From contig CAMZDG010000004.1 of the NCBI GenBank assembly GCA_947305245.1, positions 104,920 through 168,919 of the forward strand: a DNA stretch of 64,000 bases, read 5' to 3'. Positions 45,351-53,466 of this stretch are shown in pieces (the stretch's first letter is position 1; every line of letters begins with the position of its first letter). The stretch comes from an uncultured Lachnospiraceae bacterium (lineage in GTDB: Bacteria; Bacillota; Clostridia; Lachnospirales; Lachnospiraceae). The notes under the pieces were generated by a model. That model did no database searches and had not been told where the DNA came from. It worked only from the letters and a program-made list of their open reading frames with translations. Position numbers and translations under genes: made by a program.

Positions 45351-46757
45351 ATGATAAAAGACAATCAGAAAGTTTTTAACCGAGCGCTTGTTTTATTAGA
45401 TGCCCTGATCACGGCGTGCTCTTTAGTCTTGGGTTACGTCATCAAGTTTTACGTGCTGCTGAACGGACCAGGTCTGGGCGTTCTTCCGCTTCGGGATTAT
45501 ATATTCCTGTTGGTGTATATCATTCCGGGATATATTTTGATCTATTATAAGGTTGGAGTGTATACGCCAAAGCGTACCGTGCGCCGGAGATTTGAGATCC
45601 TTGACATTGTCAAGGCGAATTTATTCGGCATGGCTGCGCTGATCATCGTCATTTACCTGGTGAGAAGGGATTTCCCTTATGCCAGATCCGTATGGGCACT
45701 GTTTCTTGTCCTGAATTGTTTCCTGACGGGGCTCTCAAGAGTCTTCCTTCGAAAGATGTTGCAGTCATTCCGGAAGAAGGGGTATAACGCGAAGCATGTT
45801 CTGCTGGTGGGATATTCCCGGGCGGCGGAGGAGTACGTAAACCGCATTCTGGAGAATCCGCAGTGGGGCTACGTGGTCAGCGGATTTCTGGATGATCACG
45901 TTCCCGTGGGGACCTTATATAAAGGGGTTCCGGTGCAGGCGACCATCGAGGCTCTGCCGAAGATGCTCGAGGAGAACGAGTGGGACGAGGTTGCGATCAC
46001 GCTTTCCCTGCGAGATTATGATTATCTGGGCGAGATCGTTGGAATCTGTGAGAAGTCCGGCGTGCACACGAAATTTATTCCGGATTATAACAGCATGATC
46101 CCGACGAGGCCTTATACGGAGGATCTGATGGGGCTTCCCGTGATCAACATCCGCTACGTGCCGCTGACGAACATGGGAAATGCGTTTATCAAACGCGCTG
46201 CAGACATCCTTGGCGCTCTGTTTGGGATCCTGGTCACTTCCCCCGTCATGCTGATCTGTGCCATTCTGGTCAAGCTGAGCAGCCCCGGGCCGGTGATCTT
46301 TAAGCAGGAGAGGGTGGGACTTCACAACAAGACCTTTTCCATGTATAAGTTCCGCAGCATGGCAATGCAGGCGCCCTCGGAAGAAAAGAAGGCATGGACG
46401 ACAAGAAATGACCCGCGCGTGACGAGCGTTGGCAGGATCATGAGAAAGACAAGTCTGGACGAGCTTCCGCAGCTGTTCAACATCCTGAAGGGTGACATGA
46501 GTCTGGTGGGACCGAGACCTGAAAGACCGCTCTTTGTGGAGAAGTTCAAGGAGGAGATCCCGAGATACATGGTCAAGCACCAGGTACGGCCGGGCCTGAC
46601 GGGTTGGGCGCAGGTGAACGGATACCGAGGCGACACGTCCATCCGAAAGAGGATCGAGTACGATATCTATTATATTGAGAATTGGACCTTATGGTTCGAC
46701 CTGAAGATCATCATCATGACGTTCTTTACGGGATTTGTAAATAAAAATGCATATTGA
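45351..46757 (+). CDS. Undecaprenyl-phosphate sugar phosphotransferase (WcaJ/WbaP-like priming enzyme)
   Basis: A 468-residue polyprenyl glycosylphosphotransferase that moves a sugar 1-phosphate from a UDP-sugar to undecaprenyl phosphate, starting a repeat unit. Four N-terminal helices (about 10-125), a nucleotide-binding-like middle domain (VLLVGYSRAAEEYV near 150) and a C-terminal transferase domain with KRAADILGALFG helix, PGPVIFKQERVG, YKFRSM, TSLDELPQLFNILKGDMSLVGPRPE and GLTGWAQVNGYRGDT. Likely donor UDP-glucose or UDP-galactose by family. It is expressed from its own regulated promoter. Confidence 0.93.
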   Translation: MIKDNQKVFNRALVLLDALITACSLVLGYVIKFYVLLNGPGLGVLPLRDYIFLLVYIIPGYILIYYKVGVYTPKRTVRRRFEILDIVKANLFGMAALIIVIYLVRRDFPYARSVWALFLVLNCFLTGLSRVFLRKMLQSFRKKGYNAKHVLLVGYSRAAEEYVNRILENPQWGYVVSGFLDDHVPVGTLYKGVPVQATIEALPKMLEENEWDEVAITLSLRDYDYLGEIVGICEKSGVHTKFIPDYNSMIPTRPYTEDLMGLPVINIRYVPLTNMGNAFIKRAADILGALFGILVTSPVMLICAILVKLSSPGPVIFKQERVGLHNKTFSMYKFRSMAMQAPSEEKKAWTTRNDPRVTSVGRIMRKTSLDELPQLFNILKGDMSLVGPRPERPLFVEKFKEEIPRYMVKHQVRPGLTGWAQVNGYRGDTSIRKRIEYDIYYIENWTLWFDLKIIIMTFFTGFVNKNAY

Positions 46758-46804
46758 TCAGATGACAGGCAAGTTGCATTTGCAGTGATAGGAGAAAAAG
46801 AGAA

Positions 46805-47920
46805 ATGTCTAGAAACGGTAAGAGAAAAGGAACGACAAAAATCATTATTTTCATGGTAGAGCTGATCGTGGTAGCGCTGCTTGGCGTGGCATGCTACGTG
46901 GTGGTGAGAGCTTTCGGCAATGATCCCGAGAATGAAGGCATCAGCATCGTGGAGCTGCAGGAAGAGAAGCTTGAGATCGCAGCCGAGGTAAAGGAAAACG
47001 TGGTCATGAAGGGCTATATGAACGTGGCGCTCTTCGGCGTGGACATCAGCCGCGAGAAAAAGAACGATGCAGGAACGACGGTGTCGCTCCTCCCCGCAAA
47101 TGACCTTCGCCGCAGCGGCCTACTCAAGGGCTTCCGCAGTGATACCATGATGATCGCCAGCATCAATCTTGACAGCGGCGACATCAAGCTGGTCAGCGTA
47201 TATCGTGATACCTTCCTGAATACCGGCGACACCTACAGCAAGTGTAACGCCGCATATTCCAAGGGCGGTGCGGAGCAGGCCGTAAAGATGCTCAACACCA
47301 ACCTGGACATGAACATTGAGAATTTCGTGACCGTTAGCTACTGGGCACTGGTTGGCGTGATCGACGCGCTGGGCGGCGTTGACATCGACGTGGACAGCAA
47401 GGAGCTGGTACACCTGAATAACTATGGCATCTGCATCGGCCAGACCATGAACGTGGACTATAAGAAGGTTGCAAGCCCCGGATATCAGCATCTGAACGGC
47501 ATGCAGGCTGCTGCATACTGCCGTATCCGTTACGTGGGCAATGACTTCGCAAGAACGGCCCGTCAGAGAGAAGTGATCAAGGCCATTGAAACCGTTGCTA
47601 AGCAGGCTGACCTGAATACTTTGCTCGATGCGTTCAACGCAGTGCAGTCTGACATCTATACCAGCCTTCACACGGATGACATCACCACCCTGATCACCCA
47701 CATCAATGAGTATAGGATCGTGGATGAGGGCGGATTCCCCTATGAGGATTACCTGAGCACCAAGAACATGGGCGCGAAGGGAAGCTGTGTGGTGCCTGAG
47801 GACCTGGAGACCAACGTAAAGTGGCTCCACAAATTCCTGTTTGACGAGGAGGATTACAACGTAACCAACACCGTCAAGGAATACAGTAAATACATCAAGA
47901 ATTACTCTTCAAAATATTAA
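46805..47920 (+). CDS. LytR-CpsA-Psr (LCP) family cell-wall polymer ligase
   Basis: A 371-residue protein with one N-terminal membrane helix (about 12-34) and an extracytoplasmic LCP domain. Motifs: VALFGVDISR, FRSDTMMIASINLDSGDIKLVSVYRDTFL, NAAYSKGGAEQAVKMLN, VDALGGVDIDV-like segment, and YCRIRYVGNDFARTARQREV. LCP enzymes attach undecaprenyl-linked glycans to peptidoglycan. It follows the priming transferase by 47 bases, and a terminator follows, so the two form a compact unit covering first and last steps of glycan attachment. Confidence 0.93.
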   Translation: MSRNGKRKGTTKIIIFMVELIVVALLGVACYVVVRAFGNDPENEGISIVELQEEKLEIAAEVKENVVMKGYMNVALFGVDISREKKNDAGTTVSLLPANDLRRSGLLKGFRSDTMMIASINLDSGDIKLVSVYRDTFLNTGDTYSKCNAAYSKGGAEQAVKMLNTNLDMNIENFVTVSYWALVGVIDALGGVDIDVDSKELVHLNNYGICIGQTMNVDYKKVASPGYQHLNGMQAAAYCRIRYVGNDFARTARQREVIKAIETVAKQADLNTLLDAFNAVQSDIYTSLHTDDITTLITHINEYRIVDEGGFPYEDYLSTKNMGAKGSCVVPEDLETNVKWLHKFLFDEEDYNVTNTVKEYSKYIKNYSSKY

Positions 47921-47947
47921 TCCTACGTCCGCAAGGACAAATGAGGA

Positions 47948-47972
47948 GGGAGCCTTTACCGGCTCCCTTTTT
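47948..47972 (+). terminator. Rho-independent terminator after the LCP gene
   Basis: Stem GGGAGCC (47948-47954) with GGCTCCC (47961-47967), six-base loop, then five T. Confidence 0.9.
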
Positions 47973-48017
47973 CAAAATGAAAACCTCTTTCCTTTGGAAA
48001 GAATGTGGGGGAAAGCC

Positions 48018-48983
48018 ATGAAAATCGACGTGATCATACCAACCTATCGCCCCGGAGAGGAACTGTTTGATCTGCTTGGCAGCCTTGCGAAGCAGACCGT
48101 TCCCGTAAACAGGGTGATCCTGATGAATACGGAAAAGTCCTATTTTGAAAAGCTGACGGAGGGGAAGGACTTCGAAAAGGAGTACCCATTTGTCTCCGTC
48201 TTTCACCTGACGAAAAAGGAATTCGACCACGGGGGAACCAGGCATCTCGGCGTGCAAAAATCCGATGCGGACTACTTTGTCATGCTCACGCAGGATGCCA
48301 TGCCGGCGGATGAATTCCTGATCGGGCGCCTGACGCAGCATCTTTCCGGGCAGGTGGCGGTCGCCTATGGAAGGCAGCTTCCGCGCCGGGACTGCGGCGT
48401 GCTCGAGCGGATCTCGAGAAAGTTCAATTATCCGGAGAAGTCCGTGACGAAAGGAGCAGAGGACATAGCGCGCCTTGGGATCAAGACCTTCTTTTGCTCC
48501 AACGTCTGCGCGGCCTATCGAAGGGACGTATATGAGCTTCTTGGCGGATTTACGAGACATACCATTTTTAATGAGGACATGATCTATGCGGGACGGGCCG
48601 TCCAGGCAGGCTTTCAGGTGCAATATGAGGCGGATGCCATGGTGGTGCATTCTCATAATTATTCCTGCATGCAGCAGTTCCACCGGAATTTTGACCTTGG
48701 CGTGTCCCAGGCAGATCACCCGGAGGTGTTCGGCGCGGTAAGATCGGAGTCGGAAGGGAAAAAGCTTGTGAAGTCCACCGTGAAGGAGCTAAAGGACCGG
48801 GGACAGGCGGGAAAGATCCCTTACTTTTTCCTGCAATGCGCCTTCAAATATGCGGGATATCGCATGGGAAAAGGGTATCGCAGGCTCCCCAAATGGCTGA
48901 TCCTCCTTGCCTCTGACAACAAGCAGTATTGGAAAAATATAACCAAACCAACACAAAAAGGACACAAAATGAACACAAAGTGA
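48018..48983 (+). CDS. Glycosyltransferase family 2, rhamnosyltransferase-like
   Basis: A 321-residue GT2. The ATG at 48018, with GGGGGAA upstream, is preferred over the TTG at 47994. Motifs: IDVIIPTYRPGEEL, FDHGGTRHLGV, MLTQDAMPADEF, CSNVCAAYRRDVYELLGGF and NEDMIYAGRAVQAGF. The DHGGTRN-like and LTQDA segments are typical of dTDP-rhamnosyltransferases of the RfbN/RgpB-like group. The last codons overlap the htrA control region. It lies after a terminator and may be transcribed by read-through. Confidence 0.82.
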   Translation: MKIDVIIPTYRPGEELFDLLGSLAKQTVPVNRVILMNTEKSYFEKLTEGKDFEKEYPFVSVFHLTKKEFDHGGTRHLGVQKSDADYFVMLTQDAMPADEFLIGRLTQHLSGQVAVAYGRQLPRRDCGVLERISRKFNYPEKSVTKGAEDIARLGIKTFFCSNVCAAYRRDVYELLGGFTRHTIFNEDMIYAGRAVQAGFQVQYEADAMVVHSHNYSCMQQFHRNFDLGVSQADHPEVFGAVRSESEGKKLVKSTVKELKDRGQAGKIPYFFLQCAFKYAGYRMGKGYRRLPKWLILLASDNKQYWKNITKPTQKGHKMNTK

Positions 48984-48992
48984 CTCTATACT
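48951..48992 (+). promoter_or_regulatory. Promoter with three 11-base-phased direct repeats, for htrA
   Basis: ACACAAA occurs at 48951, 48962 and 48973, exactly 11 bases apart, ending eight bases before TATACT (48987-48992). The -35 region has no TTGACA match. This suggests activation by an OmpR/PhoB-class response regulator. Confidence 0.6.
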
Positions 48993-49057
48993 GAACCCAT
49001 AAGCAGAAGAAAAGGAACAGTTTCTTCTGAAGGATTTATGGAAAAGAGGTAATCAGT

Positions 49058-50587
49058 ATGGATAACAACGATATGATCATGAAATATAATCCCATGACGG
49101 GAGAGCGGATCGTACCGGAGGAGAGCGAGACATCAAAGCCTGCCGAGACCGAGGAGACCAAGATCGCGGCTGAGTGGAAGGATGAAACCGCAACCGATTG
49201 GGAGGCAAAAAGCGAGAGCGCAGAAAAGGTTGAGGAAGTAAGCCGCGAGGCCAGTTCGGTGAAGACCGAGGATAAATGGGCCGACGTCTACGCGGAAAGC
49301 AGCGGAAAGAAGCAGAAGGCAAAGAAGGAGCGCAAGGCAAAGCAGGGTGGCGGGTTCTTTAAGAAAGCCCTTGCAGCCGTGGTGCTGGCCATCATCTTTG
49401 GAGCCGTTGCGGGCGGTACCTTCTACGGCATCTGCCGATATACGGGAATCTTCGATCAGAATACTACGGTGACCGTTCCGGTGGCCTGGGACAATACTGA
49501 GAAGAAGGAAGGCACTTCGGAGCCGAAGACAGAGCTGACCCAGAGCTCCGGCAACCAGGAAGTGAAGATGGTAAATTCCGACAACATTCAGCTGATCACC
49601 ACCGACATGTCGGAGATGGTGCAGGAAGTCATTCCCGCCATGGTGACGATCCTGAATACCGGAGAACCGGAATATGATTTCTGGGGAAGAACTTATACGC
49701 CGCAGTCCGGCGGAACCGGCGTGATCATTGGGGAGAACGAGACGGAGCTTCTGATCGTGACGAACCATCACGTGGCAGTGGACGCGAAACAGTTGGACAT
49801 CACCTTTGTGGATAACACAGTGGTGCAGGCACGGGTAAAGGGTATGGATTCCGACATGGATCTCGCTGTTTTGTCCGTGGCGCTGAAGGATATTTCGGAA
49901 GAGACAAAGAGTAAGATCGCCATCGCAAAGATCGGCGACAGTAACAGCTTGAAGCTGGGACAGCCCGCAGTCGTGATCGGTAACGCACTGGGCTATGGCA
50001 TCTCCGTAACGGACGGCGTAATCAGTGCACTGAACCGCGAGATGACGACGGAGGACGGCAACGTTGGCACCTTTATTCAGACGGATGCGGCAGTGAACCA
50101 CGGAAATTCCGGCGGTGCGCTGGTGAACGTAAAGGGAGAATTGATCGGCATCGTTTCCAGTAAGCTGCAGGGCGAGAGCGTTGAGGGTATGGGTTATGCC
50201 ATCCCCATCAGCGAGGCAAGTCCCATCATCCAGGAGCTCATGGAGTATCAGACAAGAACCGAGATCGTTGCGGCGGAAGAGCAGGGATACCTGGGCGTGA
50301 ACCTTCAGAGAGTGACGGATGAGGCCAGAGCATATTATGGTCTTCCCGAAGGCGGCTATGTCTATTACGTCGCTGAGGACAGCGGCGCTGCAAAGGCCGG
50401 CCTGAAAAAGGGCGACGTCGTTACCAAGATCGAGAAACAAAAGGTTACTTCCAATGCGGACGCAAGAGAGATCCTGCAATACTATCACATCGGCGAGGAA
50501 GTAACGATCTGCTACAGCCGATTAGAGGACGGCGAATATGTCTCCCATGAGGCCACGGTGGTGCTTGGAGCCGCACAATCCAAGTAA
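49058..50587 (+). CDS. htrA: HtrA/DegP-type membrane-anchored serine protease
   Basis: A 509-residue quality-control protease. Residues 1-97 are a long acidic, Lys-rich cytoplasmic region, then one membrane helix (about 100-125), a trypsin-like domain and a PDZ domain (about 405-500: GYLGVNLQRV, AAKAGLKKGDVV). The catalytic triad is H238 (TNHHV), D268 (MDLAVL) and S351 (HGNSGGAL). It degrades or refolds misfolded exported proteins. The charged N-terminal region is longer than in Bacillus HtrA. A dedicated promoter with phased repeats precedes it. Confidence 0.93.
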   Translation: MDNNDMIMKYNPMTGERIVPEESETSKPAETEETKIAAEWKDETATDWEAKSESAEKVEEVSREASSVKTEDKWADVYAESSGKKQKAKKERKAKQGGGFFKKALAAVVLAIIFGAVAGGTFYGICRYTGIFDQNTTVTVPVAWDNTEKKEGTSEPKTELTQSSGNQEVKMVNSDNIQLITTDMSEMVQEVIPAMVTILNTGEPEYDFWGRTYTPQSGGTGVIIGENETELLIVTNHHVAVDAKQLDITFVDNTVVQARVKGMDSDMDLAVLSVALKDISEETKSKIAIAKIGDSNSLKLGQPAVVIGNALGYGISVTDGVISALNREMTTEDGNVGTFIQTDAAVNHGNSGGALVNVKGELIGIVSSKLQGESVEGMGYAIPISEASPIIQELMEYQTRTEIVAAEEQGYLGVNLQRVTDEARAYYGLPEGGYVYYVAEDSGAAKAGLKKGDVVTKIEKQKVTSNADAREILQYYHIGEEVTICYSRLEDGEYVSHEATVVLGAAQSK

Positions 50588-50630
50588 GAACTAAACTAAT
50601 TTAGAAAGAACTTTGTTTTCATCATACTGT

Positions 50631-50670
50631 CCCGCAAGTGGGCGTGCCTGCTTGCGGGCTTCTCCTTTTT
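50631..50670 (+). terminator. Rho-independent terminator after htrA
   Basis: Stem CCCGCAAG (50631-50638) with CTTGCGGG (50651-50658), 12-base loop, then a T-rich stretch ending in five T (50666-50670). Confidence 0.85.
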
Positions 50671-50737
50671 AAAGCAAAATAGGGGCTGCGTGGGAGGAAG
50701 AAAACAAGAAAACACTTGTGTAAAGCAAGAAGACAGG

Positions 50738-50766
50738 TGGCATTTTCGGAGGAGACGTGGTACACT
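50738..50766 (+). promoter_or_regulatory. Possible promoter for the GH3 gene
   Basis: TGGCAT (50738-50743), 17-base spacer, TACACT (50761-50766) with TGG before the -10. The -35 match is weak; an extended -10 promoter is the best candidate in the gap. Confidence 0.4.
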
Positions 50767-50863
50767 GAATATAGTATCGCATGGCAATGCGGTGCATTCG
50801 GCCGCTTGGGAAAAGTGGCACAGATTTTGAATGACAATGATACGTGGCCAAGGAGGGTATGGC

Positions 50864-53305
50864 ATGCAACTTACGGAACTGGAGAAAAAGCACGCGAAAC
50901 GAGTTCGGTCCATGCTGGCAGACTGCATGGTCCTGTTAAAGAAAAATGGGGATTTCCCGCTGGCGGAGCCCTGTAAGGTCGCGCTCTTTGGAAGCGGCGC
51001 GAGAAATACGCTTAGGGGCGGCACCGGATCAGGAGAGGTGTATTCTCACTTTACCATCTCTGTGGAAAAGGGCCTCGAGAAGGCTGGCTTTACCATTACG
51101 ACGAAGGCCTGGCTGGACGGATATGACGAGATCGTGATGATGGCAAAGGAAAGCTTTATCCGGGAAGTGAAAAAGCGCGCGAAGGAAAAGCACGTGAATC
51201 CCGTGATCGAGGGCATGGGCGCGGTAATGCCCCAGCCGGAATATGAGCTTCCCCTGGAGGCTGAGGGGGAGGTGGCGATCTATGTGCTCTCCCGCATCTG
51301 CGGGGAGGGAAATGACCGCCTGCCGGAAAAGGGCGACATTCTCCTTACGGATACGGAGGTGCGCGACATCCTAAAGCTTCGGGAGAGTTATCCGAAATTT
51401 CTTTTGGTGCTGAACGTGGGCGGCCCCGTAGATCTGACGCCCGTGTCAGAAGTTGAAAATATTCTTCTGTTGTCCCAGCTTGGCGCCATGACGGGTGCAG
51501 GATTTGCGGACGTATTGCTTGGCAAGAAGAATCCTTCGGGAAGGCTGACCACCACCTGGGCTGCCTGGGAGGACTATTCCAAGCTCGGAGAGTTTGGCGG
51601 AAGGGATGACACCAGATATCTGGAAGGCATCTACGTGGGATATCGTTATTTTGACACCGTTGGGAAGCAGGCAGCATTTCCATTTGGCTATGGACTTTCC
51701 TATTCGGAGTTTGAGATTTCTGCGCAGGACGCAGAACTAAACGGAGAGCTTGTGACGGTGAAGTTTACCGTGCAGAACGTGGGCGAGCGCGCAGGAAAGG
51801 AAGTGGCACAGCTCTACGTATCCGTGCCGCGTGGGAAACTCGATCAGCCGTTCCAGAGTCTGGCGGGATTTGTGAAGACGAAGGAGCTTGCGCCCGGGGA
51901 GAGCCAGGAGCTGATGATCGCCTTCGCCATGTCCGATCTGGCCTCCTATGATCCGGAGGGCTCTGCTTACCTGCTGGAAAAGGGAACTTACGTGCTCCGC
52001 CTGGGAAAGAACAGTCGCGACACGAAGGTTTGTGGCGCGGTCCAGTTAAAGAAAGACGTCTGTGTGCGCCAGGTGCGGCATGCCCTTGGAACCACGGACT
52101 TTGAAGATTTTAAGCCGGAGCCCGCGGAGGAGGAGAAGCTTTCGAAGGACGTCAAGGTCCTGCTTCTGGACCCGAAGGCGATCCAGACGGAGAAGATCTC
52201 TTATAAGCAGGATCCCGAGATCGATCCCGCCTTACATGACTTTACGGATGAGGAGCTGGTGCTCTTTGGTATCGGCGCGTTTGATCCGACGGAGAAGCAC
52301 TTTGGCGCGATCGGGGATTCCGGGAAGATGGTGGCCGGAGCCGCCGGCGAGACCACGGGCCTTTTGCAGGAGCGCGGGATCCCTGCGCTTTCCATGGCGG
52401 ATGGGCCGGCCGGAATTCGGATCAGCAAGAAATATTGGGTGGATGAAAACGGCGCACATGGTTTGGGCAATCAGATGCTCGAGGGGCTTTCGGCGTTCCT
52501 TCCAAGGCCTGCGGCACTTTTGATGCGACTTAGGAACAATAAGCGACCGAAGAAGGGCGCGGAGGTGAAGAGTCAGTATTGTACCTCCATTCCCATTGGC
52601 ACCGCCATCGCGCAGAGCTGGGACGTCAAGCTGGCGCAGCGCTGCGGCGACATTGTCGGCAGGGAGATGGTGGAATTCGGCGTGGACCTTTGGCTGGCGC
52701 CGGCCCTGAATATTCACAGGGACATTCGGTGCGGCCGCAACTTTGAGTATTTTTCCGAGGATCCTCTGATCAGCGGACGGATGGCGGCGGCCCTCACCAA
52801 CGGCGTGCAGCGTCATCCCGGAAGGGGCGTGACCATCAAGCACTTTGCGGCGAATAATCAGGAGACCAACCGGTATTATAACAACAGCTCCGTCAGCGAG
52901 CGTGCGATGCGTGACATTTACTTAAAGGGTTTCCAGATCTGTATCCGCGAGTCCCAGCCCGTGACGGTGATGTCCTCCTATAACCTTCTCAACGGCATTC
53001 ACACTTCCGAGAGAAGGGATCTGATCGACTGGGTGCTTCGGAAGGAATTTGGCTTCCAGGGCATCGTCATGACGGACTGGATCATGGGTGGCACGAGTCC
53101 TAAGGATACGGCCTATCCCGGCGCCAGAGCGTCCAGGATCGCTGCGGCAGGCGGTGAACTGATCATGCCGGGCAGCAAGCGGGATCAGGAGGATCTGCTG
53201 GAGGCATTAAAGGCAGGAAGGCTGACCAGAAAGCAGCTCCTTGTCAATGCCACGAGGCTCCTTCGCCTGATCAAGAAAATGAAGGAAGACGAAACATTTG
53301 TATAA
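50864..53305 (+). CDS. GH3 beta-glucosidase-type enzyme with reversed domain order
   Basis: An 813-residue glycoside hydrolase. The ATG at 50864 has AAGGAGG seven bases upstream. The usual C-terminal alpha/beta sandwich domain comes first (about 1-275, with GEGNDR holding the likely acid/base Glu, and FGYGLSYSEF). A fibronectin III-like domain follows (about 285-400), and the alpha/beta barrel is last (about 490-790: MADGPAGIR, GRNFEYFSEDP, KHFAANNQE) with nucleophile D738 in VMTDW. No signal peptide is seen, so it acts in the cytoplasm on imported beta-glucosides. This order is known from some ruminal Firmicutes enzymes. Confidence 0.88.
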   Translation: MQLTELEKKHAKRVRSMLADCMVLLKKNGDFPLAEPCKVALFGSGARNTLRGGTGSGEVYSHFTISVEKGLEKAGFTITTKAWLDGYDEIVMMAKESFIREVKKRAKEKHVNPVIEGMGAVMPQPEYELPLEAEGEVAIYVLSRICGEGNDRLPEKGDILLTDTEVRDILKLRESYPKFLLVLNVGGPVDLTPVSEVENILLLSQLGAMTGAGFADVLLGKKNPSGRLTTTWAAWEDYSKLGEFGGRDDTRYLEGIYVGYRYFDTVGKQAAFPFGYGLSYSEFEISAQDAELNGELVTVKFTVQNVGERAGKEVAQLYVSVPRGKLDQPFQSLAGFVKTKELAPGESQELMIAFAMSDLASYDPEGSAYLLEKGTYVLRLGKNSRDTKVCGAVQLKKDVCVRQVRHALGTTDFEDFKPEPAEEEKLSKDVKVLLLDPKAIQTEKISYKQDPEIDPALHDFTDEELVLFGIGAFDPTEKHFGAIGDSGKMVAGAAGETTGLLQERGIPALSMADGPAGIRISKKYWVDENGAHGLGNQMLEGLSAFLPRPAALLMRLRNNKRPKKGAEVKSQYCTSIPIGTAIAQSWDVKLAQRCGDIVGREMVEFGVDLWLAPALNIHRDIRCGRNFEYFSEDPLISGRMAAALTNGVQRHPGRGVTIKHFAANNQETNRYYNNSSVSERAMRDIYLKGFQICIRESQPVTVMSSYNLLNGIHTSERRDLIDWVLRKEFGFQGIVMTDWIMGGTSPKDTAYPGARASRIAAAGGELIMPGSKRDQEDLLEALKAGRLTRKQLLVNATRLLRLIKKMKEDETFV

Positions 53306-53370
53306 ACCAAGAAAGAACCAAGAAAGAGCCAAGAAGGAACCAAGAAAGAATCAAGAAAAAACTAAGAATG
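53305..53370. repeat. 11-base tandem repeat, six copies, at the GH3 stop codon
   Basis: Units of the form AACCAAGAAAG start at 53305, 53316, 53327, 53338, 53349 and 53360, with one to three changes each. They begin at the last base of the stop codon and run up to the terminator. Confidence 0.92.
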
Positions 53371-53375
53371 CGAGA

Positions 53376-53415
53376 AATCCCCGGCCATGTATGGATGGCC
53401 GGGGATTCTTATTTA
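53376..53415. terminator. Terminator between convergent genes
   Basis: A 13-pair perfect stem: AATCCCCGGCCAT (53376-53388) with its complement (53395-53407), six-base loop, and a short T-rich tail. It lies between the GH3 gene and the minus-strand DUF4153 gene and may serve both. Confidence 0.8.
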
Positions 53416-53466
53416 AAGCCGCTGATTTGGTCTTTTTTATTCCAGGGAACGCATTTTTATCTAACC

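Noticed and set aside
49133..50488. A 451-codon minus-strand open frame
   Set aside because: Antisense to htrA, which has a complete catalytic triad and PDZ domain; the reverse frame is His/Leu-rich without family features.
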